Source: a virus
Length of the DNA: 64,000 nucleotides
IMG/VR virus record: IMGVR_UViG_3300042301_002266
Location: 21,826 to 85,825 of that record
Strand: one strand, 5' to 3'
Shown here: positions 28,055 to 36,236 of the stretch, in pieces
Numbering within the stretch: position 1 is the first letter of the stretch
How the letters are laid out: each line of letters starts with the position of its first letter
Notes under the pieces: model-generated
The model's database searches: none
Told to the model about the DNA's origin: nothing
Seen by the model: only the letters and a program-made list of their open reading frames with translations
Made by a program: the position numbers and the translations under genes

Positions 28055-28586
28055 AGTACTTGGAATAGATGCCTCAACTGCCTCTGTTGCATTTTGTTTG
28101 TTTGAAGATGGAGTGCCAACTAAGATGGGCAAGCTTCCAATAGTCGGAACAGATATCTATGAAAAGATTAAAGATGCCAATAATAAGGCAAAAGCAATCC
28201 ATAAGCTTTGTAATCCTGAGTATGTCGCTGTTGAGTCTGCTATAATGGTCAGATCTGCAGATGCAGGTCTAAAGATTGCTATGATTGTAGGTGCTATCTT
28301 GTCTGTAATTCTAAAGCCACAGACTAAAGTGGTCACAGTTGCACCCATTTCTTGGCAGTCCCATATTGGCAATAAAAACTTTACTAATGCAGAAAAGATG
28401 CAGGTACAAAAAGATTTCCCTGGAAAGTCAGCATCTTGGTATAAGAATAAGATCAGAGAAATAAGAAAACAAAGAACAATGGATTTCTTCAATGATAAGT
28501 TTGGTACATCAATTTCAGACAATGATGTGGGAGATGCTACAGGAATAGCCTATTATGCATATAAAACGCTTACGGAGCGTCTGTGA
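28017..28586 (+). CDS. RuvC-like Holliday junction resolvase
   Basis: 189 residues. RNase H-fold acidic residues are in place: VLGIDAST (first Asp, near residue 17), YVAVESAIM (Glu, near 72) and DNDVGDATGIAYYAYK (last Asp pair, near 167-170). Resolves branched DNA before packaging. The second resolvase-type enzyme of this operon. Confidence 0.88.
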   Translation: MQLSKLLKQKADRVLGIDASTASVAFCLFEDGVPTKMGKLPIVGTDIYEKIKDANNKAKAIHKLCNPEYVAVESAIMVRSADAGLKIAMIVGAILSVILKPQTKVVTVAPISWQSHIGNKNFTNAEKMQVQKDFPGKSASWYKNKIREIRKQRTMDFFNDKFGTSISDNDVGDATGIAYYAYKTLTERL

Positions 28587-28747
28587 AGCTTTATAAGTCA
28601 AAATCATGGCTTACCAAGAGGTACGTTTTAGATAAAAAGACAATAGAAGAGATTGCAAAAGAATGCGAAACTAGTCACCAAACGATATACAGACATCTGG
28701 TAGAATATGGTTTAATCAAAAATCAAAGAACATGGAAAAAAAGATGA
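28583..28747 (+). CDS. 54-residue helix-turn-helix protein
   Basis: GTG start overlapping the previous stop (GTGA). The HTH is clear: YVLDKKTIEEIAKECETS followed by HQTIYRHLVEYGL, with a basic end (RTWKKR). DNA-binding regulators of this type lie beside RuvC genes in actinophages. Its stop overlaps the glycosyltransferase start (ATGA). Confidence 0.75.
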   Translation: MKLYKSKSWLTKRYVLDKKTIEEIAKECETSHQTIYRHLVEYGLIKNQRTWKKR

Positions 28748-29769
28748 AGTTAAATTTAACAGGAGTAAACCTTCATAAGGGATTTAAGAATCAGGATATG
28801 GGATATCCAACTGCTGCTGCAAACATGGCTCAGGGCTTTGTTGATAATGGATTTAAGATATCTAATTTTGATTTAAATTCTAAAGTTAATATCTCGTTTG
28901 CCACACCAAATCAACACATAATGTTTTCTGGAGCGTATAATATTTTATATTCTTCTCACGAAACAACAGAGATATCAGATTACTGGGCTGAGTGTTTGAA
29001 TAAGGGTGACGAAGTTTGGGCAGCATCAACATGGACTGCAGATGTATTCAGGAAAAAGGTTGATAAGCCAATCAATGTTTATCCTCATGGTGTGTCTGGA
29101 AAGTTTGTCCCAGCAAAAAGAAAACTAAGAGAAGATAAATTTTTCTTTTTACATACTGGAGAGCCTTATGTTCGTAAAGGTGGACAGGTAGCAGTTGAAG
29201 CTTTCTTAGAAGAGTTTGCAGACAACGAAGATGTAATTATGATTATCAAAGCCTATGATCGTGGTCATACAATTCTTGTTGATGATGGAACAGGAAAAAA
29301 AGTTGCACCAGAAGTAGCTTATAAGAATGTTAAAACAATTAAACAGTCTTTAGGATTTAATGACTATCTTAAGATGTTGCATAACACACATTGCCTTGTG
29401 TATCCGTCATGGGGTGAGGGGTTTGGAATGATGCCACTAGAAGCAATGGCAACGGGTCTACCAACAATTACAACTTGGGAATGGGCAGAATATAAAGACC
29501 TAATTGATTATAAGATTGATAGCACATTGTCTGATGTACCAGATGGCTTACCAGAATACCTTACAGACACTTATCTGGGAAAAATCTATCTTCCAGATAT
29601 TAACTCTATAAGATATAATATGAAACAGGTTTATGAAAACAAGGAAGAAGAGTTTAAGAAATCTTTTGACAAGTCTATTGAAGTACACAAACAATGGAAC
29701 TGGGAAGATATAACTGCTAAACATGCGGTACCAAGAATTAAAGAAATATATGGAGAGTTAAATGTTTGA
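28744..29769 (+). CDS. GT4-type glycosyltransferase
   Basis: 341 residues from ATG 28744; an ATG at 28732 is in frame. The C-terminal nucleotide-sugar domain has YPSWGEGFGMMPLEAMATG near residue 226 and the EX7E-type acidic pair of family GT4. The N-terminal half has PHGV and VRKGGQVAVEAF. It transfers a sugar from a nucleotide donor to an unknown acceptor, perhaps DNA or a cell-surface polymer. Its location in a DNA-metabolism operon is a little unexpected. Confidence 0.88.
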   Translation: MKLNLTGVNLHKGFKNQDMGYPTAAANMAQGFVDNGFKISNFDLNSKVNISFATPNQHIMFSGAYNILYSSHETTEISDYWAECLNKGDEVWAASTWTADVFRKKVDKPINVYPHGVSGKFVPAKRKLREDKFFFLHTGEPYVRKGGQVAVEAFLEEFADNEDVIMIIKAYDRGHTILVDDGTGKKVAPEVAYKNVKTIKQSLGFNDYLKMLHNTHCLVYPSWGEGFGMMPLEAMATGLPTITTWEWAEYKDLIDYKIDSTLSDVPDGLPEYLTDTYLGKIYLPDINSIRYNMKQVYENKEEEFKKSFDKSIEVHKQWNWEDITAKHAVPRIKEIYGELNV

Positions 29770-30025
29770 ATATAAAGATAAAGAAAAGTTTCACATTGAA
29801 GTAGATCAGGTAAATCATCCTGAGCATTATACATCTGATCCGTCTGGGGTAGAGTGTATTCAGATTACAAGACACAGAAACTTTAATATTGGAAATGCCT
29901 TTAAGTACCTATGGAGAGCTGGCATTAAAGATGATAGAAAGCAAATAGAAGACTTGCAGAAAGCAATCTTTTATATCAATGATGAAATTAATAGACTAGA
30001 AGGAAAATACAATGCCAACGTATGA
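29762..30025 (+). CDS. DUF3310 protein
   Basis: 87 residues with the DUF3310 signature NHPEHYTSDPSG, then FNIGNAFKYLWRAGIKDD and DLQKAIFYIN. Widespread in phages and often near replication genes; biochemical role unclear. Overlaps neighbours at both ends. Confidence 0.88.
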   Translation: MFEYKDKEKFHIEVDQVNHPEHYTSDPSGVECIQITRHRNFNIGNAFKYLWRAGIKDDRKQIEDLQKAIFYINDEINRLEGKYNANV

Positions 30026-30185
30026 GTATACCTGTATTGAATGTGATAAGACTATTACAAAGTCAAATGTTAGGGTAGATGACAGAGATCATCAGCAATG
30101 TGGAGAATGTGAAAATGTTCTTACAAGAAGTTGGACAGTTGGACACGTTTCTGTTTGGGCTCCAACATCTGGTGGATATCGTTAA
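30012..30185 (+). CDS. FmdB-type zinc-ribbon protein
   Basis: 57 residues. MPTYEYTCIECD and CGECENVL give two CxxC pairs with the FmdB-family start (MPxYEY). The C-terminus (VGHVSVWAPTSGGYR) is short. Often a regulatory or unknown role. Stop overlaps the next ATG. Confidence 0.8.
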   Translation: MPTYEYTCIECDKTITKSNVRVDDRDHQQCGECENVLTRSWTVGHVSVWAPTSGGYR

Positions 30186-30454
30186 TGTCAAAAAGAAAGG
30201 TACAGTTAAAGTATAATCCTAATTGGGATGTTAAGTTTGAATACCAGCATGGAAAAGATACTATTGTGCCAGGAACATTAGTTAAAATAAAGAATGTTCG
30301 TGGGGAATTTAAGTTTGAAAAGTATGTCAAAAATATAGAATCAGGTATGGAATGGATTGATGTTATTGGCAATACAGGATACAGATCCTTTTATTTGCAC
30401 GACTTTAAGGGTATAATTAAACCTAAGAAGAAAAGGATTAAAAAAGATGTCTGA
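30185..30454 (+). CDS. DUF7246-like protein
   Basis: 89 residues from ATG 30185 (a longer frame from 30131 would overlap the FmdB gene). KRKVQLKYNPNWDVKFEYQH and PGTLVKIKNVRGEFKFEK resemble DUF7246-like actinophage proteins, mainly beta-type with a basic tail (KPKKKRIKKDV). Located directly before the terminase genes. Confidence 0.75.
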   Translation: MSKRKVQLKYNPNWDVKFEYQHGKDTIVPGTLVKIKNVRGEFKFEKYVKNIESGMEWIDVIGNTGYRSFYLHDFKGIIKPKKKRIKKDV

Positions 30455-30962
30455 AATTGAACTAGCTAATCGCTGGGAAAACATTAACAGAGTTGCAGAA
30501 GAGTTTTTGAGGGGAAATACAAACCCTACAGTTATTGCTAAAGCAACAGGCTTTAAAAGGGCTGAGGTTATTGAGTACCTTGATGAATGGCGTATGGTTA
30601 TTCGTAGCGATAGACAAGTTCAAGTTCGTGCTCGTGAAGCACTAGCAGGAGCAGACCAACACTACTCAATGCTTATCAAAGAAGCATGGGAAGTTATTGA
30701 AGAAGCCAAGAGGCAGGGTCAACTTCCTCAACAGACTGCAGCATTAAAGCTAGTAGCAGATGTTCAGCAAAAGCAAATTGATATGTTACAAAAAGCAGGT
30801 ATGCTTGACAACAATGAGATGGCAGAAAAGATTGTAGAAACAGAAGAAAAACAACACGTTCTTGTAGAAATTATTCGTGATGTTGTTTCAGGCTGTGAAA
30901 GATGTAAGCCAATTGTGTTTGGAAAACTTAGCAAAGTAACAGGTCAAGCAGAGGAAATTTAA
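30447..30962 (+). CDS. terS: Probable terminase small subunit
   Basis: 171 residues. N-terminal HTH (NPTVIAKATGFKRAEVIEYL) then a long helix (residues 80-140) and a Cys-containing tail. Directly followed, by one base of overlap, by the large terminase subunit, which is the usual arrangement. It would recognise phage DNA for packaging. The annotation rests on position plus HTH. Confidence 0.75.
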   Translation: MSEIELANRWENINRVAEEFLRGNTNPTVIAKATGFKRAEVIEYLDEWRMVIRSDRQVQVRAREALAGADQHYSMLIKEAWEVIEEAKRQGQLPQQTAALKLVADVQQKQIDMLQKAGMLDNNEMAEKIVETEEKQHVLVEIIRDVVSGCERCKPIVFGKLSKVTGQAEEI

Positions 30963-32743
30963 TGTTTGAAGATATTATTGATCTTCTTGGTGGCGAAGAG
31001 TTTGAAGAAAAGCCAGTTCAGCTAGAAGAATTTGTTACATCTGAAGACTTCTTAGGTCTACCACCTCTTTCCAAGTATCAATATGATGCTATTAAAGCAA
31101 TGAGTCAAATTTATAAAAAACAAACTTTAATAAACTTGTATGGAGAACAAATAGGAACAAAGATATGGAATCAAACATGTAATGAAGTTATCTTACAGTT
31201 AGGTAAGGGATCTGGTAAAGATTATATGTCAACAATTGCTGTATCCTATATGGTTTATTTACTACTGTGTTTAAAAGATCCTGCAAAGTACTTTGGTAAA
31301 CCTCCAGGTGACTCTATTGATATTCTTAATATTGCTATTAACTCTGAACAGGCAAAGAATGTTTTCTTTAAAGGATTTAAAACAAGACTAGATAAGTCAC
31401 CCTGGTTTCAAGGAAGGTACACCCCAACTGCTGGTTCTGTTACTTTTGATAAAGGCATTACCTGTCATTCAGGTCACTCTGAAAGAGAATCATTTGAAGG
31501 ATACAACGTACTGTGTGTAATTCTTGATGAGATTTCAGGCTTTGCAACAGAATCAACTTCTGGCTCTGATCAGGCAAAAACTGCTTCTGCTATTTATGAA
31601 ATGTATCGTGCATCTGTTGACTCTCGTTTTCCAGACTTTGGAAAGGTGGTTTTACTTTCTTTTCCTAGATATAAAAATGATTACATACAAACAAGATACG
31701 AATCTGTTATTGCAGATAAAACTGTTGAGATAAAAGAGCATACATTTAAGCTTGATGAAACAATAGATGATGGAGTTTCTTCTAATGAGTTTACTGTTGA
31801 ATGGGAAGAAGATAAAATTAATGCTTACAAGTTTCCAAAGGTATTTGCATTACGCAGACCAACGTGGGAGATTAATCCTACAAGAAGCATAGATGATTTT
31901 AAGATTGCATTCTATAAAAATTCAATTGATGCCTTGTCTCGTTTTGCTTGTATGCCACCTGATGCTGTTGATGCCTTTTTCCGTTCAAGAGAAAAGATTG
32001 AAACTTGTTTTAGTGGAACTAATGGTGTAGATTCAACAGGAAGATTCTTTGAGTCATTTAAACCACAAGAAGATAAAGAATACTATGTTCACGTTGACCT
32101 TGCACAAAAGCATGACCACTGTGCGGTAGCACTTGCACACGTTGATAAGTGGGTAACTCTTAGTACCTTTAATGATCATGAAGTAATTAATCCATTTGTG
32201 GTTGTAGATGCAGTTAGATGGTGGACTCCAACAGCAGATAAGACAGTAGAGTTTAAAGATGTAAAGAATTATATTCTTGAGTTAAGATCACGAGGGTTTA
32301 GAATTAAAAAGGTAACATTTGATAGATGGAACTCATTTGACATCATGAATGAACTTAAATCCCTTGGAATGAATTCAGAAACATTGTCTGTAGCAAAGAA
32401 GCATTATGAAGATATGCAAATGCTTGTAGCAGAGGAAAGAATCTATGGACCAAGAATTGATTTGCTTGTAGATGAACTATTGCAATTACGCATTATTCGT
32501 GATAAAGTTGATCACCCAAGAAAAGGTTCTAAGGATCTAGCAGATGCTGTTTGTGGTGCGATATACAACTCAATTCTAAACACTTCTCGTGGAACTAGAG
32601 AAATTGAAGTTCATACTTTTAGAGACTCAAGAGACACAAGCCATAAAGAAAAAGCAGATACTTTTTATCAAGAACCAAAGAAAAGCATGAAGGACATGCC
32701 AAATGATATATCAGATTTCCTAAGTGGAATTGGTTTTATTTAG
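30962..32743 (+). CDS. terL: Terminase large subunit (ATPase/nuclease)
   Basis: 593 residues. Walker A QLGKGSGKD (near residue 79), Walker B VILDEISG (near 186), and the C-terminal nuclease: HVDLAQKHDH (near 376) and KDLADAVCG (near 525) giving RNase H-like Asp residues. It packages DNA into heads. Long, single-ORF, and intact. Confidence 0.95.
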   Translation: MFEDIIDLLGGEEFEEKPVQLEEFVTSEDFLGLPPLSKYQYDAIKAMSQIYKKQTLINLYGEQIGTKIWNQTCNEVILQLGKGSGKDYMSTIAVSYMVYLLLCLKDPAKYFGKPPGDSIDILNIAINSEQAKNVFFKGFKTRLDKSPWFQGRYTPTAGSVTFDKGITCHSGHSERESFEGYNVLCVILDEISGFATESTSGSDQAKTASAIYEMYRASVDSRFPDFGKVVLLSFPRYKNDYIQTRYESVIADKTVEIKEHTFKLDETIDDGVSSNEFTVEWEEDKINAYKFPKVFALRRPTWEINPTRSIDDFKIAFYKNSIDALSRFACMPPDAVDAFFRSREKIETCFSGTNGVDSTGRFFESFKPQEDKEYYVHVDLAQKHDHCAVALAHVDKWVTLSTFNDHEVINPFVVVDAVRWWTPTADKTVEFKDVKNYILELRSRGFRIKKVTFDRWNSFDIMNELKSLGMNSETLSVAKKHYEDMQMLVAEERIYGPRIDLLVDELLQLRIIRDKVDHPRKGSKDLADAVCGAIYNSILNTSRGTREIEVHTFRDSRDTSHKEKADTFYQEPKKSMKDMPNDISDFLSGIGFI

Positions 32744-32769
32744 TTGTATACTATTAGTATGGAGGTATT

Positions 32770-33141
32770 ATGTTTGACGAATTAAACAGCTTTGATGAAG
32801 AAGAATTTGATGAAGAAGAAATGTTTACCTACATGATTGAAAATGGTTACATAGAGATTGCTGGTATAGATCCAGATGGTGACTTTGTTTATAAAATGAC
32901 TAGAAAGATGGGAGAGCATTTTCCTGAAGTTTTTGAAGAGCATTTGGCTATTACTAATGCCCTGGTTTTTGATGTTTGGCAAAAGGGACTCCTTGAAGTT
33001 GTAATGAATCCTAATGGCACTTGGACCATTCAAGAAAACGAAAAAACAAGGAAGTTTGAAGATTATGAAAATGATCTTACTAAAGAAGAATGGCTTTTAA
33101 TGGCTGAAGTCAACGCTATGATTGACGAAAATAGTATATAA
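32770..33141 (+). CDS. Acidic hypothetical protein after terminase
   Basis: 123 residues with GGAGG five bases before ATG. Acidic N-terminus (DEEEFDEEEMFTYMIENGY), then a mixed domain (FVYKMTRKMGEHFPEVFEEH). Similar acidic proteins follow terL in other actinophages as I recall. Function unknown. Confidence 0.75.
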   Translation: MFDELNSFDEEEFDEEEMFTYMIENGYIEIAGIDPDGDFVYKMTRKMGEHFPEVFEEHLAITNALVFDVWQKGLLEVVMNPNGTWTIQENEKTRKFEDYENDLTKEEWLLMAEVNAMIDENSI

Positions 33142-33142
33142 T
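33137..33142 (+). promoter_or_regulatory. -10 box of leaderless promoter
   Basis: TATAAT ends six bases before ATG 33149, inside the end of the previous gene. No convincing -35. Confidence 0.5.
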
Positions 33143-33148
33143 ATTATT

Positions 33149-34105
33149 ATGAATGAATTAGAAAACCTACTAACACCTGACGAAAAAGCCTTGCATGACG
33201 CATTAGTAGAAATTGCCCAACAATACGGAAAGTTTGATGAAGACGGTTCTGGAATTTGGGCAGGTTATGAATCTGCTGAAGAAAATGATGAAAAAGAAAT
33301 TGGAGTCAAGTGCTCAAACTGTGCATTATATGCAGGTGGAAACGTCTGTGAGATTATTGCTTTTGAAGTAGAAGCTGAGGGCAAATGCAGACTAGCAGTA
33401 ATCCCTGATGGCTATGTAAACATGTCTGGTCAAATGGATGATGACATGGACGATGATATGTCTAAAGCAGATATTAGTTTAACACCAACAGATGGAATGA
33501 AGTCAGCAGCCAGAAGAGCATTGGAATGGAAAAAAGAAGGTAGGCGTGGTGGAACCAGAGTTGGTTTAGCCAGAGCAAATCAAATTGTAAATGGAACAGA
33601 GCTATCAGAGTCTACTGTTGCTCGCATGTACTCATTCTTTTCACGTCACGAAGTTGATAAGAAAGCCACTGGATTTAGTTCTGGTGAAGAGGGGTTTCCA
33701 AGTCCAGGAAGAGTTGCATGGGATCTTTGGGGTGGAGATGCAGGATACTCATGGTCAACTGCTAAGTGGAACAGTATTAAAAACAGAAGAGAAAACAAAT
33801 CTGATACAATTGTAACCACGGAGGCAGACGCAGTACAAAAAAGAGATTACTCCCCTAAGCAACGCAGAGCAATGGCAGCAAGAGGTCAGGCAATGGCAGA
33901 TGGATCTTTCCCAATTGCAGACAGAGCAGACCTATCAAACGCAATTCAATCGGTAGGTCGTGCTTCAAGTTATGAAGCAGCAAAGAGACACATTATTCGT
34001 AGAGCTCGTGCATTAGGTCTTACAGAGATGCTCCCAGAAGACTGGAAGAAGTCCATGAGCAAGTCAGCAAATTATTCCGATTCAAGATTTATGAAGTATA
34101 TGTAG
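33149..34105 (+). CDS. Head-associated multi-domain protein
   Basis: 318 residues from ATG 33149. An N-terminal Cys cluster (CSNCALYAGGNVC and a later GKC) resembles small Fe-S/zinc modules of actinophage head proteins. A middle domain (MKSAARRALEWKKEGRRGGT, WDLWGGDAGYSW) is found in phage head morphogenesis proteins. A C-terminal domain resembling DUF6582 (FPIADRADLSNAIQSVGRAS, HIIRRARALG, LPEDW). Likely portal- or capsid-associated; no protease triad visible. The Asp-rich linker is near residue 105. Confidence 0.75.
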   Translation: MNELENLLTPDEKALHDALVEIAQQYGKFDEDGSGIWAGYESAEENDEKEIGVKCSNCALYAGGNVCEIIAFEVEAEGKCRLAVIPDGYVNMSGQMDDDMDDDMSKADISLTPTDGMKSAARRALEWKKEGRRGGTRVGLARANQIVNGTELSESTVARMYSFFSRHEVDKKATGFSSGEEGFPSPGRVAWDLWGGDAGYSWSTAKWNSIKNRRENKSDTIVTTEADAVQKRDYSPKQRRAMAARGQAMADGSFPIADRADLSNAIQSVGRASSYEAAKRHIIRRARALGLTEMLPEDWKKSMSKSANYSDSRFMKYM

Positions 34106-34107
34106 TT

Positions 34108-34683
34108 ATGGAATGGAAACTATTTAAAGATAGTTCTGAATACATTACTGCTGAATGGTACGAAGATCGTGATGCAGCACATCACCTAGAGCAACCAGGA
34201 CATCGTGAAAGACTATTAGCTGCACATCAATTTGTATTAGATGCAATTGAAATGGGAGCAAAAACAGTTGTTGATTTAGGTTGTGGTGATGGCGGTATGC
34301 TATCTCTACTTAAAGAAAGCAACATTAAATCTTGGGGATATGACCTAGCACCCAATAATATTAAACATGCAACTGAGGTTCGCAAAGTAGATGCTAGGTA
34401 TACAGATTTTAATAATGACTCTACTATTGAGTATGCAGACATTGCAATTATGACAGAGGTTCTTGAGCATCTTGAAGACCCACATGGTGTTGTAAGAGAC
34501 CTACCCTCAAAGTATTTAATTGCATCTAGTCCATATCACGAAACTGATAAAAATTATTACGAATTTCACTTGTGGGCTTGGGATGTTGTAGGGTATAATA
34601 ATCTACTAGAAGACAACGGATACAAAGTTTTAAAAACAGAACTTATTGACGGTTCGCAAGTATTATTAGGAGTTAGGAAATGA
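34108..34683 (+). CDS. SAM-dependent methyltransferase
   Basis: 191 residues of class I Rossmann methyltransferase: motif I VVDLGCGDGG (near residue 50), then WGYDLAP and AIMTEVLEHLEDP (near 114). The substrate is unknown; the HLEDPxG type motif resembles methyltransferases acting on small molecules or sugars. Stop overlaps the next start. Confidence 0.85.
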   Translation: MEWKLFKDSSEYITAEWYEDRDAAHHLEQPGHRERLLAAHQFVLDAIEMGAKTVVDLGCGDGGMLSLLKESNIKSWGYDLAPNNIKHATEVRKVDARYTDFNNDSTIEYADIAIMTEVLEHLEDPHGVVRDLPSKYLIASSPYHETDKNYYEFHLWAWDVVGYNNLLEDNGYKVLKTELIDGSQVLLGVRK

Positions 34684-34892
34684 TGACAGAATCAAAAGAA
34701 CGACAACTACAAATTGCAGATCGTTGTGACAGATGTGCAGCACAAGCCTTTGTTTTAGTTAAAGGTGTAACTGGAGAACTATATTTTTGCGGTCATCACT
34801 TTAAGAAAAATGAAGAAGCCTTAACTAAGTTTGCTTTTGAAATTGTTGATGAAAGAGATTTTATTAACGATCATTCTGCTTCTTCCGTATAG
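34680..34892 (+). CDS. DUF7455-like small zinc protein
   Basis: 70 residues. CDRCAAQAFVLVKGVTGELY followed by FCGHHFKKNEEAL matches the DUF7455 pattern (CxxC...CxHH) typical of actinobacteria and their phages, a useful host marker. Either of the two leading ATGs may be used. Function unknown. Confidence 0.8.
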   Translation: MMTESKERQLQIADRCDRCAAQAFVLVKGVTGELYFCGHHFKKNEEALTKFAFEIVDERDFINDHSASSV

Positions 34893-34896
34893 CAAA

Positions 34897-34977
34897 GGTA
34901 GAGTTGGGCAGGTGGTGAGCCCCATTGACTGTAAATCAATCGCTTTAGCTGTGTAGGTTCGATTCCTATCTCTACCA
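34897..34977 (+). tRNA. tRNA-Tyr (GTA)
   Basis: 81 bases. Acceptor GGTAGAG/CTCTACC, anticodon stem ATTGA/TCAAT with loop CTGTAAA (anticodon GTA), a long variable arm as usual for bacterial Tyr, and T arm with GGTTCGATTCC. 3' CCA is not encoded. Confidence 0.93.
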
Positions 34978-34980
34978 CGA

Positions 34981-34986
34981 TATAAT
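34981..34986 (+). promoter_or_regulatory. Candidate -10 box for tRNA-Asn/Arg
   Basis: TATAAT, preceded by GA, ends 10 bases before tRNA-Asn. It lies in the short gap after tRNA-Tyr. No clear -35. Confidence 0.4.
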
Positions 34987-34996
34987 TAAATATCAT

Positions 34997-35069
34997 TCCC
35001 CAATAGCTCAATTGGCAGAGCGTTAAACTGTTAATTTAAATGTTCCTGGTTCAAGTCCAGGTTGGGGAG
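34997..35069 (+). tRNA. tRNA-Asn (GTT)
   Basis: 73 bases. Acceptor TCCCCAA/TTGGGGA, anticodon stem TTAAA/TTTAA with loop CTGTTAA (anticodon GTT), T arm CCTGG/CCAGG. Discriminator G. No encoded CCA. Confidence 0.93.
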
Positions 35070-35073
35070 CAAG

Positions 35074-35146
35074 CCCTTCGTAGCTCAGTGGATAGAGCAA
35101 TAGGTTTCTACCCTACAGGTCGGGAGTTCGAATCTCTCCGAAGGGA
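35074..35146 (+). tRNA. tRNA-Arg (TCT)
   Basis: 73 bases. Acceptor CCCTTCG/CGAAGGG, loop TTTCTAC (anticodon TCT) flanked by a stem ATAGG/CCTAC with one mismatch at its outer end, T arm GGGAG/CTCTC. It reads AGA codons, which are heavily used in this AT-rich phage. Confidence 0.88.
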
Positions 35147-35226
35147 CAATGTATAACTAAATAATCAGTCTTTTAACTTTCTTTATGCTAGGATAGATAT
35201 ATAGCATTTTAAGGGGAGAAAAAAAA

Positions 35227-35733
35227 ATGAATATTTATAAAACAATTGTTGCATTTATTATTGCTTTTGCACTAATTTTGTCAACATCAGTTACTGCAAA
35301 TGCAGAAGAATCTGTTAGAAAAAAGGCTGACTTTAACCAATCTATTAAAAAAGATAGATGGGTAACTCTTAAGTTTAAAGGTAATAGCCACTTAAAAGGT
35401 AATGGAAATAGGTCTCTATTTTGCTACCAATCATCAATAAAAATGAAAGGCAAAAAGAAGCCTAAATATGTTAAGCTAAGACTGGTTAGGCTTAAGGGTG
35501 GTAATAATGATTCAACAGCCACCAATACATACTATGTGGGATCAAAGCCAAAAAGCACTTTAGTATTTTCAAATTGTTGGGTAATTGAAACAAATTCCCC
35601 AGTAGTTGTACAAATTAGAATTACTGGTGGGAGCAAGTCTTATACTTCAGATATGAGACAGTTTAAAATGTGGACTCCAGGGGCTGATTATCCTGCAGAT
35701 TTTTCTGACTTTATTCCAGAGGGTACACTTTAG
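35227..35733 (+). CDS. Secreted beta-rich protein
   Basis: 168 residues with AAGGGGAG upstream. N-terminal signal peptide (KTIVAFIIAFALILSTSVT, cleavage likely after ANA). The mature part is basic and beta-type. Its end (MRQFKMWTPG) matches the end of the protein at 36237 (TREFKMWIP), so they appear related. It sits next to the M23 lysin; cell-wall attachment or host-surface modification is possible but unproven. Confidence 0.75.
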   Translation: MNIYKTIVAFIIAFALILSTSVTANAEESVRKKADFNQSIKKDRWVTLKFKGNSHLKGNGNRSLFCYQSSIKMKGKKKPKYVKLRLVRLKGGNNDSTATNTYYVGSKPKSTLVFSNCWVIETNSPVVVQIRITGGSKSYTSDMRQFKMWTPGADYPADFSDFIPEGTL

Positions 35734-35735
35734 GA

Positions 35736-35741
35736 TATAAT
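35736..35741 (+). promoter_or_regulatory. -10 box upstream of M23 peptidase gene
   Basis: TATAAT at 35736-35741, 47 bases before ATG 35789. A short GGGA/TCCC hairpin (35748-35760) lies at the expected mRNA 5' end. -35 unclear. Confidence 0.45.
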
Positions 35742-35788
35742 AAAGGTGGGAATTAATCCCTAATTTATTATGAAAAGAGTGGTTCTAA

Positions 35789-36178
35789 ATGGGTTTACCT
35801 ATTAAGGGTGGTAAGGTTACAACACCTTACAAGAAGCTTGGAAAGATGTGGTCCAAGGGCTACCACACAGGAGTAGATTTTGCAGTTCCAACTGGAACAG
35901 ACATCATTGCTGTTGCGGATGGCAAGATTGAAAATGCATCCTGGGGTGCCAGCTACGGCACACAGTTGGTACAAAAAGTTGAAGGTGGATGGGTAATCTA
36001 TGCACACCTTTCAAAGGCTCTAGTCAAGGCTGGAGATAAAGTAAAGAAGGGTCAGCACATTGGTGAGTCTGGTAATACAGGCAACTCCTCTGGTCCACAT
36101 CTTCACTTTGAAATGAGAGATAACATTAGATGGAGTGCAGGTAAGGACATTGATCCTGCCAAGATTCTTGCATCTTAA
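35789..36178 (+). CDS. M23-family peptidase (endolysin)
   Basis: 129 residues. Zinc ligands His26 and Asp30 in GYHTGVDFAVP and the HLH motif GPHLHFEMR near residue 110 define LytM-type glycyl/peptidoglycan endopeptidases. It has no signal peptide, so a holin would be needed, or it may act from the virion. It is a single-domain enzyme with no binding domain, flanked by two related beta-rich proteins. Confidence 0.9.
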   Translation: MGLPIKGGKVTTPYKKLGKMWSKGYHTGVDFAVPTGTDIIAVADGKIENASWGASYGTQLVQKVEGGWVIYAHLSKALVKAGDKVKKGQHIGESGNTGNSSGPHLHFEMRDNIRWSAGKDIDPAKILAS

Positions 36179-36190
36179 TTAAATAGTTTT

Positions 36191-36218
36191 AGCCCCTGAC
36201 TTGATTTTGTCAGGGGCT
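36191..36218 (+). terminator. Terminator-like hairpin after M23 gene
   Basis: A perfect 10-bp stem AGCCCCTGAC/GTCAGGGGCT with 8-base loop TTGATTTT. The following U tract is weak (TTCT), so termination may be partial. The loop holds the -35 of the next promoter. Confidence 0.6.
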
Positions 36219-36229
36219 TCTGCTATACT
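36201..36229 (+). promoter_or_regulatory. Promoter TTGATT-N17-TATACT, leaderless
   Basis: -35 TTGATT at 36201-36206 inside the terminator loop and -10 TATACT at 36224-36229, spacer 17. ATG 36237 follows seven bases after the -10, so the mRNA is predicted to be leaderless. Confidence 0.65.
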
Positions 36230-36236
36230 GTTACAC

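Noticed and set aside
28583-28747. Reading the HTH gene as part of the glycosyltransferase N-terminus
   Set aside because: The HTH frame ends at 28747 with its own TGA overlapping ATG 28744, and the two proteins have independent domain signatures.
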